Shown piece by piece: positions 15,340-21,375 of a DNA stretch of 21,375 bases; positions within the stretch are counted from its first letter, which is position 1; every line of letters starts with the position of its first letter. The notes under the pieces were generated by a model. It had not been told where the DNA came from, made no database searches, and saw only the letters and a program-made list of their open reading frames with translations. A program made the translations under genes and the position numbers. The DNA comes from Gammaproteobacteria bacterium (lineage in GTDB: Bacteria; Pseudomonadota; Gammaproteobacteria; DSM-16500), in NCBI GenBank assembly GCA_009885665.1, contig VFKI01000193.1, positions 1 to 21,375 on the forward strand, written 5' to 3'.

Positions 15340-15420
15340 ATCCTCGCGATACCCTCAGATGCCGGAGTATACTCCGAAAATACGCCATATTTCCGGAGTA
15401 TACTCCGATATTGCGAGGAT
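15340..15420 (-). promoter_or_regulatory. Double-palindrome operator of the AAA_14/DUF4143 gene
   Basis: CGGAGTATACTCCG occurs twice, at 15363-15376 and 15394-15407. Each is a perfect 14-bp palindrome, and their centres are 31 bases apart, about three helical turns, so two dimers could bind the same face. Both contain TATACT, a -10-like hexamer, so a bound repressor could block transcription. The pair is framed by an outer inverted repeat, ATCCTCGC (15340-15347) and GCGAGGAT (15413-15420). The proximal site is 36 bases before the ATPase ATG. The binding protein is unknown, and autoregulation is only a guess. Confidence 0.75.
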
Positions 15421-15552
15421 TACCCTATCATTAACGATTAATACCGTACTGGCTAATCACGTCTCTGAATATTATCCTTATTTTTTTGCCACGGAAACGC
15501 TGTTTTGTCGTTCAAGCTAGTCAAAATCGCTATCCGACTGCATGAGATGAGC

Positions 15553-15583
15553 GTCATGAGGGGAGCGCTGCTCCCCTCCTGAC
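15553..15583. repeat. Strong orphan hairpin
   Basis: A 14-bp stem with one mismatch and a 3-base loop (GTCATGAGGGGAGC, then GCT, then GCTCCCCTCCTGAC). No T-run follows on either strand, so it is not a classical terminator. The adjoining CTGCATGAGAT matches, inverted, the unit of the tandem duplication at 1652-1744. It lies upstream of the alaS promoter. Confidence 0.6.
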
Positions 15584-15604
15584 ACCCACCCCATCGCAGC
15601 CTTA

Positions 15605-15628
15605 TACCCTATTTTATGTAGGGGATAG
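15605..15628 (+). repeat. Short dispersed repeat, variant copy upstream of alaS
   Basis: Reads TACCCTATTTTATGTAGGGG then ATAG. It keeps the ACCCTA...TGTA...GATA frame and is closest to the copy at 11-34. It ends about 20 bases before the alaS -10. Confidence 0.5.
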
Positions 15629-15649
15629 CCGGGAATTGCTTAAAAAATA

Positions 15650-15655
15650 TATAAT
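15650..15655 (+). promoter_or_regulatory. Probable -10 of the alaS-lysC operon
   Basis: Perfect TATAAT inside AAAAAATATATAATCC, without a recognisable -35 at normal spacing. Transcription from about 15662 gives a 67-base leader to ATG 15729 and excludes the upstream in-frame start at 15636. Confidence 0.4.
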
Positions 15656-15728
15656 CCATCGACGTATTTCAATCACTCAGGTAAAATCGACGGCCATCAT
15701 GCTATTTTGCGCCTTGGAAACCCACGCT

Positions 15729-18305
15729 ATGTCCACATCAAAGAAATTATCTGCTACTGCCATTCGCCGTTTATTTCTCGATTTTTTTGCCGCCAAAGGC
15801 CATGAAATCGTAACCAGCAGCTCGCTCGTGCCAGGCAATGACCCTACCCTCTTGTTCACCAACGCCGGCATGGTACAGTTCAAATCCGTTTTTTTGGGGA
15901 GCGAAACACGCGCTTGTAAACGCGCCGCCTCGTCACAACGTTGCGTACGCGCCGGCGGTAAACACAATGACCTTGAACGCGTCGGCTATACTGCACGCCA
16001 TCACACATTCTTTGAAATGCTGGGCAATTTTAGTTTCGGCGAGTATTTTAAATCAGACGCCATTCATTTTGCGTGGGAATTTTTAACCGAAATATTACAC
16101 TTGCCGCCCGAAAAATTATGGGTCACCGTTTATAAAGATGACACGGATGCCGCGCGCATCTGGCTAGAGGACATCAAAGTCGATCCCGCCCGCTTCAGTT
16201 ATCTAGGTGATGACAGTAACTTTTGGGCGATGGGTGCCACCGGTCCATGCGGCCCGTGCACAGAAATTTTCTACGACCATGGTGCAGACATTGCCGGCGG
16301 CCCGCCCGGCACGCCGCTCGAAGATGGCGATCGCTATGTAGAAATATGGAATTTAGTTTTTATGCAATACAATCGCGATGAAGCCGGCAGCTTAACCCCC
16401 CTCCCTAAACCGTCCGTCGATACCGGCATGGGCTTGGAACGCATCAGCGCCGTCATGCAAGGCGTACATAATAATTACGACACTGACGTTTTCCAACCCC
16501 TGATTCACGTAGCCGCCAAACTTGCCGGCATCACGGATTTAACGCACGTATCGCTGCGCGTCATCGCTGACCATATTCGCGCAGCCGCATTCCTTATTAC
16601 CGATGGCATCACACCCAGCAATGAAGGTCGCGGCTATGTTTTGCGCCGTATTATTCGTCGCGCGCTGCGTCATGGCGCTAAACTTGGCCTCAATGATCCT
16701 TTCTTTTATAAGCTCATCGCACCGCTGGTCAACAGTATGGGCGATGCGTATCCTGAATTACGCGCCGCCAGCAGCCAAGCAGAATTTTTATTAAAACGCG
16801 AAGAAGAACAATTCAGCGTCACACTCAGCCAAGGAATGAAAATCTTTGAACAAGCACTCGCCACGCTCACTGGCAACGTCATCCCTGGCGAACTTGTCTT
16901 TCGTTTATATGACACTTATGGTTTTCCCGCCGATCTCACCGCCGATATGGCACGTGAAAAAAATTTAACGATTGATGAAACCGGTTTTGAAAAAGCCATG
17001 CATACACAACGTGATCGCTCACGCGCTGCGAGTCAATTCGACAGTAGTCAATTAATTACCGCTGATGAAATGCGCGCAACTGAATTCACCGGTTATGTGG
17101 TAACAGAAAAACAACCCGATACGGGCAATATTATTGCACTCTATCGCGATGGCAAATCTGTTGCGGTACTCACACAAGGCGAAAATGGATCGGTCATTTT
17201 AGACAAGACACCCTTTTATGCAGAATCGGGCGGGCAAGTGGGAGATCAAGGTGTATTACACAACCGCAACTGTCAATTCACAGTAAACGATACGCAAAAA
17301 CAAGGCCAAGCGTATTTACATCACGGCAGCGTGACACACGGCACCTTACAACTCGGTGATAGCCTATTCGCTGAAGTTGATATGGCACGCCGCGCCGCCA
17401 CCGTATTAAATCATAGCGCGACCCATTTATTGCATCATGTATTACGCAAGATGTATGGCACACAATTAGTGCAAAAAGGTTCCCTCGTTGACCCTAACCG
17501 TTTACGCTTTGATTTTGCGCATAACGCCGCGCTTTCACCCACTGAAATCCATGAAATCGAAGATGCCGTCAATACGCAAATTCGTGCCAACCATAGCGCT
17601 CACGTGCATATTACCTCGCCTGCTCAAGCAGTAGCCGAAGGTGCCGTTGCATTATTTGGCGAAAAATACGGCGAAGCCGTACGCGTCGTACGCTTTGGTG
17701 ATTCTGTTGAATTATGCGGTGGCACACACGCGCATCACACCGGTGATATCGGCATATTTTTAATTACCAATGAATCAGGGGTGGCCGCAGGCATTCGGCG
17801 TATTGAAGCGGTAACCGGCGCGGGTGCATTGCTCTGGTTACGCAATCAAACCACCGCCAATAAAAATATCATCAGTCAATTGGAAGATAAGTTACGCACA
17901 CAAGATAAAACGATCCAGCAATTAAAAGATAAACTCGCTGGCAGCATGAGCCAGGATTTACTCAGACACGTCAAAGAAATTCATGGCATTAAAGTACTGG
18001 CAGCCGAATTACCTGAAATGGATAGCCGCGCACTGCGCACCGCTGTTGATCAATTAAAAAATCATTTGCACGAAGGTATTATTGTGCTCGCCAGCATACG
18101 TGAGGGTCGTGCCAGCGTTGTCGTTGGCGTTACGCCCGCACACCAAGCAAAAATTAAAGCAGGCGATCTCGTTAAGCAAATCGCCGCAACACTGGGCGGC
18201 AAAGGCGGGGGGCGCGCTGATTTAGCCGAAGGTGGCGGTAGCGACACCGAAAAACTGGGCGCGGCACTTAAAGACGTGTATGATATTGTTAATCATTTCG
18301 GGTAA
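15729..18305 (+). CDS. alaS: Alanyl-tRNA synthetase
   Basis: Charges tRNA-Ala and edits mischarged Ser/Gly. It has 858 residues (E. coli 876). The class II catalytic domain starts with FLDFFAAKGHEIVTSSSLVP and NDPTLLFTNAGMVQFK, with HHTFFEMLGNFSFGEYFK after it. The editing domain has the zinc ligands HSATH (His562, His566) and CGGTH (Cys663, His667). The C-Ala domain ends with GGKGGGRADLAEGGG. ATG 15729 (MSTSKKLSATAIRRLFL) aligns with the E. coli start MSKSTAEIRQAFL. GGAAA lies about eight bases upstream. Earlier in-frame ATGs (15636, 15699) lack ribosome sites. lysC follows after 10 bases. Confidence 0.98.
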   Translation: MSTSKKLSATAIRRLFLDFFAAKGHEIVTSSSLVPGNDPTLLFTNAGMVQFKSVFLGSETRACKRAASSQRCVRAGGKHNDLERVGYTARHHTFFEMLGNFSFGEYFKSDAIHFAWEFLTEILHLPPEKLWVTVYKDDTDAARIWLEDIKVDPARFSYLGDDSNFWAMGATGPCGPCTEIFYDHGADIAGGPPGTPLEDGDRYVEIWNLVFMQYNRDEAGSLTPLPKPSVDTGMGLERISAVMQGVHNNYDTDVFQPLIHVAAKLAGITDLTHVSLRVIADHIRAAAFLITDGITPSNEGRGYVLRRIIRRALRHGAKLGLNDPFFYKLIAPLVNSMGDAYPELRAASSQAEFLLKREEEQFSVTLSQGMKIFEQALATLTGNVIPGELVFRLYDTYGFPADLTADMAREKNLTIDETGFEKAMHTQRDRSRAASQFDSSQLITADEMRATEFTGYVVTEKQPDTGNIIALYRDGKSVAVLTQGENGSVILDKTPFYAESGGQVGDQGVLHNRNCQFTVNDTQKQGQAYLHHGSVTHGTLQLGDSLFAEVDMARRAATVLNHSATHLLHHVLRKMYGTQLVQKGSLVDPNRLRFDFAHNAALSPTEIHEIEDAVNTQIRANHSAHVHITSPAQAVAEGAVALFGEKYGEAVRVVRFGDSVELCGGTHAHHTGDIGIFLITNESGVAAGIRRIEAVTGAGALLWLRNQTTANKNIISQLEDKLRTQDKTIQQLKDKLAGSMSQDLLRHVKEIHGIKVLAAELPEMDSRALRTAVDQLKNHLHEGIIVLASIREGRASVVVGVTPAHQAKIKAGDLVKQIAATLGGKGGGRADLAEGGGSDTEKLGAALKDVYDIVNHFG

Positions 18306-18315
18306 TCAAACTTCC

Positions 18316-19566
18316 ATGACGCTCATCGTACAAAAATATGGCGGCAGTTCTCTAGGCACGCTGGCGCGCATTCAACATGTCGCGCAACGCATTGCACGTA
18401 CACGTGAAGCGGGTCATGATGTCGTCGTGGTGGTGTCAGCCATGCAAGGTGAAACCGATCGCCTCATTCGCCTCGCGCAAGAATTGGCGCCGGAGCCGAA
18501 TCCGCGCGAATACGATGTCCTCGTATCGACCGGTGAACAAGTTTCCATGTCCTTACTGGCCATGGCGCTGTGTGCAATCAATCAACCGGCGCGCTCATAC
18601 ACCAGCCAACAATTACGCATTTTGACGGATGACACCCATACCAAGGCGCGTATCCTCGATATCAATACGGCCCCTATCCTAGAAGATTTAGCGAACAGCA
18701 ATGTCGTTATCATCGCTGGCTTTCAAGGCGTGAATCGTCGCGGCGACATCACCACCCTCGGTCGGGGTGGATCAGATACGACAGCTGTCGCCATCGCTGC
18801 AATACTCAAGGCGGCTGAATGCCAAATCTACACTGACGTCGAAGGTGTTTACACCACCGACCCATACGTTTTACCTGAAGCATCGCTATTAAATGAAATT
18901 TGTTTTGAAGAAATGTTGGAAATGGCGAGCCTTGGCGCCAAAGTATTACAAATGCGCTCAGTCGAACTTGCCAGCAAACACAGCATGCCTATCAGGGTGT
19001 TATCGACCTTCAGCCAAGGCAAAGGCACCTTGGTGACCGATGAGGAAAAAATTATGCAAAAACGACCTGTTTCTGGTGTTGCCTTCAGCCGCGAGGAAGC
19101 CATTATTTCATTAACAGGTGTACCCAGTCGCGTCGGTGTCGAAGGGCACATTCTGACGCGCGTCAGCGAAGCCCGCATCGAAATTGACATGATCGCGCAA
19201 AATGCGAGCAATGGCGAAACAACAGATTTCACCTTTACCTTGCAGCGTCATGACCATATTCGCGCGCTGGCCATCATTGAAGCCCTTGCAAAAGAATTAG
19301 GCGCCATCTCCGTCAGAAGTCGGGCGGATGTTGCTAAATTATCACTGATTGGCCTCGGCATGCGCTCACAGGCAGGTATTGCCAGCACCATGTTTAATGC
19401 TTTAGGCAGTGCTGGCATCCCTATTCAAATGATTACTACGTCAGAAATTAAAATTTCCGTGGTGATTGATGAACACCGTTTGGATCAAGGCATAAGTGCT
19501 GTACATAATGCGTTTGAGTTAGATCGTTTATCCACCGAGAAACAACCCACATACATAGAGCTGTAG
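18316..19566 (+). CDS. lysC: Aspartate kinase (aspartokinase)
   Basis: First step of the aspartate family pathway to lysine, threonine, methionine and diaminopimelate. It has 416 residues: an amino-acid-kinase domain starting VQKYGGSSLGT, with GRGGSDTTAVAIAA and YTDVEGVYTTDP, then two ACT regulatory domains (about residues 260-416) with GVPSRVGVEGHILTRVSEA and GLGMRSQAGIASTMFNALGS. This is the monofunctional, feedback-regulated type. ATG 18316 begins MTLIVQKYGGSS. A longer frame from 18232 overlaps alaS and adds unrelated residues. It lies 10 bases after alaS and is probably co-transcribed. An internal start at Met247 with its own ribosome site may yield a separate regulatory subunit. Confidence 0.97.
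   Translation: MTLIVQKYGGSSLGTLARIQHVAQRIARTREAGHDVVVVVSAMQGETDRLIRLAQELAPEPNPREYDVLVSTGEQVSMSLLAMALCAINQPARSYTSQQLRILTDDTHTKARILDINTAPILEDLANSNVVIIAGFQGVNRRGDITTLGRGGSDTTAVAIAAILKAAECQIYTDVEGVYTTDPYVLPEASLLNEICFEEMLEMASLGAKVLQMRSVELASKHSMPIRVLSTFSQGKGTLVTDEEKIMQKRPVSGVAFSREEAIISLTGVPSRVGVEGHILTRVSEARIEIDMIAQNASNGETTDFTFTLQRHDHIRALAIIEALAKELGAISVRSRADVAKLSLIGLGMRSQAGIASTMFNALGSAGIPIQMITTSEIKISVVIDEHRLDQGISAVHNAFELDRLSTEKQPTYIEL
19042..19056 (+). promoter_or_regulatory. Possible internal ribosome site and start for a LysC beta subunit
   Basis: GAGGA (19042-19046) stands seven bases before an in-frame ATG (19054-19056, Met247), at the junction of the kinase and ACT domains. In Bacillus subtilis and Corynebacterium the aspartokinase beta subunit starts internally at almost the same residue (about 246-250). 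The product would be 170 residues, both ACT domains. This is stronger than the ribosome site of the full-length gene. Confidence 0.5.
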
Positions 19567-19598
19567 AACAAAAATTGGCCACAAACTGAAAATACTGT

Positions 19599-19627
19599 TT
19601 GCACTCTTCGCGCATTTTGTTTACTAT
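19599..19627 (+). promoter_or_regulatory. Probable sigma-70 promoter of csrA
   Basis: TTGCAC (19599-19604), 17-base spacer, TACTAT (19622-19627), about 33 bases after the lysC stop. The predicted transcript starts near 19634, just before the hairpin with T6, so that hairpin would lie in the leader. Confidence 0.5.
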
Positions 19628-19638
19628 TGCCAACCACG

Positions 19639-19670
19639 GTGCTGCGATAATGATATCGCGGTGCTTTTTT
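19639..19670 (+). terminator. Rho-independent terminator-like hairpin between lysC and csrA
   Basis: GCGATA (19644-19649) pairs with TATCGC (19654-19659) around ATGA. The stem extends to 11 pairs with G-U wobbles (19639-19664), and T6 follows (19665-19670). It would end the alaS-lysC transcript. It also lies downstream of the csrA promoter, so it could attenuate csrA. Confidence 0.7.
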
Positions 19671-19729
19671 ATAGAGTCAGGGACAGTCAGAGAATACCAA
19701 TATTAGGAAAATTAAAAGGAGACGGCATA

Positions 19730-19951
19730 ATGCTCATTCTGACACGACGTGTAGGCGAGACCCTCATTATCGGCGACGATGTAATTGTCACCGTGCTAGG
19801 CATTAAAGGAAATCAAGTGCGTATTGGCATTAATGCGCCCAAAGATGTTTCTGTGCATCGCGAAGAAATTTATCAACGTATTCAGCAAGAAAAAGGACCT
19901 ACTGGCGGGCGACCACCGGAACGTCAGCATGATGATGAAGGCCACAGCTAA
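19730..19951 (+). CDS. csrA: CsrA, carbon storage regulator (RNA-binding)
   Basis: Global post-transcriptional regulator that binds GGA motifs in mRNA leaders. It has 73 residues. The N terminus MLILTRRVGETLIIGDDV is nearly invariant, followed by VTVLGIKGNQVRIGINAPKDVSVHREEIY, with the RNA-binding VHREEI near residues 41-46. The tail after residue 50 is variable and hydrophilic. AGGAG lies eight bases before ATG 19730. A longer frame from 19661 would encode the terminator and is rejected. Its leader has GGA at 19681-19683, 19706-19708 and 19718-19720, the last within the ribosome site, which fits autorepression. The order lysC/alaS-csrA-tRNA-Ser-tRNA-Arg matches other gammaproteobacteria. Confidence 0.98.
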   Translation: MLILTRRVGETLIIGDDVIVTVLGIKGNQVRIGINAPKDVSVHREEIYQRIQQEKGPTGGRPPERQHDDEGHS

Positions 19952-19978
19952 CATCTGAATAATTATTTGATATTTTCA

Positions 19979-20007
19979 TTGACCCAGCGCTCTATTACTG
20001 CTATTTT
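19979..20007 (+). promoter_or_regulatory. Probable promoter of the tRNA-Ser/tRNA-Arg operon
   Basis: TTGACC (19979-19984), 17-base spacer, TATTTT (20002-20007), followed by a C-rich stretch (CCCGCTC) resembling the GC-rich discriminator of stable-RNA promoters. The first tRNA begins about 30 bases downstream of the predicted start. Confidence 0.5.
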
Positions 20008-20043
20008 TCCCGCTCTGGTTTTCCAGGGTAACAAGATAGAAGC

Positions 20044-20136
20044 GGAGAGATGGCCGAGAGGCTGAAGGCGCTCCCCTGCTAAGGGAGTATGGGGCCAAAA
20101 ACTCCATCGAGGGTTCGAATCCCTCTCTCTCCGCCA
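20044..20136 (+). tRNA. tRNA-Ser (anticodon GCU)
   Basis: 93 bases with CCA encoded. Acceptor stem GGAGAGA (20044-20050) pairs with TCTCTCC (20126-20132), then discriminator G and CCA. Anticodon stem CTCCC/GGGAG encloses loop CTGCTAA, with anticodon GCT at 20078-20080. The long variable arm expected of tRNA-Ser is present, and the T-arm GGGTTCGAATCCC is exact. It decodes AGC/AGU. Confidence 0.97.
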
Positions 20137-20157
20137 TAAAGGTCACACATAAAGCAC

Positions 20158-20234
20158 GCGCCCGTAGCTCAGTTGGATAGAGTATCTGGCTACGAACCAG
20201 GGGGTCGGGAGTTCGAATCTCTCCGGGCGCGCCA
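20158..20234 (+). tRNA. tRNA-Arg (anticodon ACG)
   Basis: 77 bases with CCA encoded. Acceptor GCGCCCG (20158-20164) pairs with CGGGCGC (20224-20230). The D-arm is TAGCTCAGTTGGATAGAGT, the anticodon loop is CTACGAA with ACG at 20192-20194, and the T-loop is GTTCGAATC. A34 would be edited to inosine to read CGU/CGC/CGA. It lies 21 bases after tRNA-Ser and is probably co-transcribed. Confidence 0.97.
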
Positions 20235-20245
20235 AAATAGCATTC

Positions 20246-21232
20246 ATGAAATATAAAATCGACATTCTGTGTAAAGCGCTGAACCTCGGAACACCACGCT
20301 CCCCCGCTATACGTTGCCAAGGTGGTCGCACGCATCAGAGTTGGCGTATTGATACCGATACGGGTAGCTACATCATTAAGCAACTTAATACCCCAGACAT
20401 TCATGCTATTGAGTCATCCGAGCAAATTGCTCGCACCATCCATCAAACGACCACCCTAGCACTGATACCGGCAATACAGCCCGTCGACAGCACATCGCCC
20501 ATCATTATGTTAGAAAAAAATGCTTATCTTGTTTTTCCGTATATTGCCAGCCACCCGCTTAACACGATTACACCGCAGCATAGCGCACAAATCGGCCGCT
20601 ATTTAGCCACCCTACACACACTTCGCTTACCGGTCACTGCAAGGGATGACGTCGGTCTCGTGGCAGCAGATATCACTGCTATTGCATTACCGCATCATGA
20701 TCGCTTAACACAGCAATTGACACAGCAAGCGCCGTGGTTACACACGCTTTATCAAACGTGCCAGCGCTACACCGATATTTTCAAACAGCATTGCGTCATC
20801 AGCCATCGCGATCTAGATCCTAATAATGTTTTATGGCGCGATGCGTGTACGCCTGTCGTCATTGACTGGGAAACGGCAGGCACGATTAATCAAACGCGCG
20901 ATCTTTTGACGACGGCGTTGTATTGGAGCTTTAACCCTGATTACACCGTTGATCATGCGCGTTTTATCGCGTTTATCGAAAGCTATCTCACCACCGGCGG
21001 CGTAATTGAAGTAAACGACATTGAAGCAGGATTATATGGCATGACCGCTGACTGGCTGAATTGGCTCAATGAATGTTTGCAACGCTTGTTAAGCGCGCCG
21101 CCCAACAGCGCCGAAGCCATTTTATGCGCGCGCGAAGCCACGCGCACGCTGACGGCGTTACCGCAATTGGTTGCGCAATTTATCAATTTATGTAGCTACG
21201 ATGTATTCGCATCTACCACAAAAATAGGATAG
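20246..21232 (+). CDS. APH/choline-kinase-fold phosphotransferase
   Basis: 328-residue small-molecule kinase-fold protein. The N-lobe has GGRTHQSWRI and the ATP-contacting Lys45 in YIIKQL. The C-lobe has the Brenner-type motif ISHRDLDPNNVLW (Asp189, Asn194) and the metal-binding VVIDWETAG (Asp207). Substrate cannot be read: the family includes aminoglycoside, choline, homoserine and N-acetylhexosamine kinases. A resistance role should not be assumed. The ATG lies 11 bases after the tRNA-Arg CCA end and has no visible Shine-Dalgarno sequence, so it may be expressed by read-through from the tRNA promoter. Its last codons (GCATCTACCACAAAAATAGG then ATAG) coincide with an inverted copy of the dispersed short repeat. 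A MITE-like element follows 12 bases after the stop. Confidence 0.85.
   Translation: MKYKIDILCKALNLGTPRSPAIRCQGGRTHQSWRIDTDTGSYIIKQLNTPDIHAIESSEQIARTIHQTTTLALIPAIQPVDSTSPIIMLEKNAYLVFPYIASHPLNTITPQHSAQIGRYLATLHTLRLPVTARDDVGLVAADITAIALPHHDRLTQQLTQQAPWLHTLYQTCQRYTDIFKQHCVISHRDLDPNNVLWRDACTPVVIDWETAGTINQTRDLLTTALYWSFNPDYTVDHARFIAFIESYLTTGGVIEVNDIEAGLYGMTADWLNWLNECLQRLLSAPPNSAEAILCAREATRTLTALPQLVAQFINLCSYDVFASTTKIG
21209..21232 (-). repeat. Short dispersed repeat, inverted copy overlapping a gene end
   Basis: On the minus strand it reads CTATCCTATTTTTGTGGTAG then ATGC, a diverged copy of the common form. On the plus strand it encodes the last seven residues and stop codon of the phosphotransferase gene, so insertion may have set that gene's 3' end. 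Confidence 0.5.
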
Positions 21233-21244
21233 CGGAACTGAGTA

Positions 21245-21375
21245 CCGACATCCCGCACCTTCGTCTTTTTTCCAGCATTCCAAGGATCTGTATTTTTTGT
21301 ATAAATCGAGGCAAAAATGCGTTTTAAAGCGCAGTTTACACGCAAGTAAATGAGCATTTAAAACGCATTTTTAAC
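21245..21375 (+). repeat. MITE-like palindromic element (copy B), cut by the window end
   Basis: Starts with the 27-base terminal repeat (21245-21271), beginning CCGACATCCCGC and ending in T6. This is the inverted counterpart of the right terminus of copy A. A spacer not found in copy A follows, then the shared GTATTTTTT...AATCGAGGC flank, then the perfect 16-bp arms at 21313-21328 and 21357-21372 with the inner TTTAC/GTAAA pair (21335-21339, 21346-21350). The right terminus should lie about 40 bases beyond the window. Confidence 0.85.

Larger units (their letters stand above)
15328..15728. other. Divergent spacer between the ATPase gene and alaS
   Basis: 401 bases with no credible gene. It holds the double-palindrome operator (15340-15420), a variant of the short repeat near 15423, a strong hairpin (15553-15583), a further short repeat (15605-15628) and the alaS -10. 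The stretch 15430-15535 shows nothing I can assign. Confidence 0.5.

Noticed and set aside
15107..15520. 137-codon plus-strand frame crossing the start of the ATPase gene and its operator
   Set aside because: It runs antisense to the Walker A region and through the palindromes; no family features.
18232..18315. Extended N terminus of LysC overlapping alaS
   Set aside because: The extra 28 residues are the alaS end in another frame and do not match aspartokinases, which begin near VQKYGGSS.
19976..20404. Open frame on the minus strand encoding GEIRTPDPLVRSQILYPTEL and similar
   Set aside because: It is antisense to the two tRNA genes. This peptide is a familiar artefact of translating tRNA complements.
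20246..21232. Aminoglycoside resistance gene
   Set aside because: The APH fold is shared by many metabolic kinases, and nothing in the sequence or context points to antibiotic modification.
1..21375. CRISPR array, integrase or prophage module
   Set aside because: The repeats present are few and irregularly spaced, with no spacers of uniform length. No cas, integrase or phage structural gene is readable.

Overview
The window is chromosomal DNA from a gammaproteobacterium. The best evidence is gene order. alaS-lysC-csrA followed by tRNA-Ser(GCU) and tRNA-Arg(ACG) is a conserved gammaproteobacterial block, and ruvA-ruvB-tolQ-tolR-tolA is another. RuvA, RecA, MutS, AlaS and CsrA all look gammaproteobacterial on reading. 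The many decayed or repeat-laden spacers, the degenerate signalling proteins and a frameshifted kinase would suit a host-associated lineage such as Legionellales, but genus and lifestyle are inference.

Layout. 1-5502 (minus strand): ruvA, ruvB, tolQ, tolR and tolA form one tight operon. ruvC, ybgC, tolB and pal, common neighbours elsewhere, are absent. Downstream is a membrane-anchored GGDEF-EAL protein whose two catalytic motifs are both destroyed. 5730-6359 (plus): a YkuD-type L,D-transpeptidase lipoprotein, convergent with recX. 6346-8336 (minus): pncC/cinA, recA and recX overlap end to start. 8393-10948 (plus): mutS, divergent from pncC. 11263-13929 is an accessory signalling island. It holds a small protein that looks like a very degenerate GGDEF fold, then divergently a PAS-histidine kinase broken by two frameshifts (one at an A10 run), then an intact FixJ-like response regulator overlapping the kinase stop. 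14158-15327 (minus): an AAA_14/DUF4143 ATPase with two identical 14-bp perfect palindromes in its promoter region. 15729-21232 (plus): alaS, lysC, csrA, the two tRNAs and an APH-fold kinase.

Repeats. Two families occupy the spacers. One is a palindromic, MITE-like element with a 27-bp terminal repeat, a 16-bp perfect inverted core and nested symmetry. It is seen in three states (5623-5685, 14034-14157, 21245 to the window end). The other is a short element of about 23 bp, ACCCTATCTTTTGTAATAGA plus a few bases, found at seven or more places, sometimes as inverted pairs.

How the genes work together. Most are housekeeping: Holliday junction processing (RuvAB), recombination and SOS (RecA/RecX), mismatch repair (MutS), envelope energisation (TolQRA), peptidoglycan cross-linking (L,D-transpeptidase), tRNA charging, aspartate-family biosynthesis and post-transcriptional control (CsrA). 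The strongest candidates for something new are the palindrome-controlled AAA_14/DUF4143 gene, the MITE-like family, and the signalling island combining a degenerate GGDEF fold with a broken PAS kinase.
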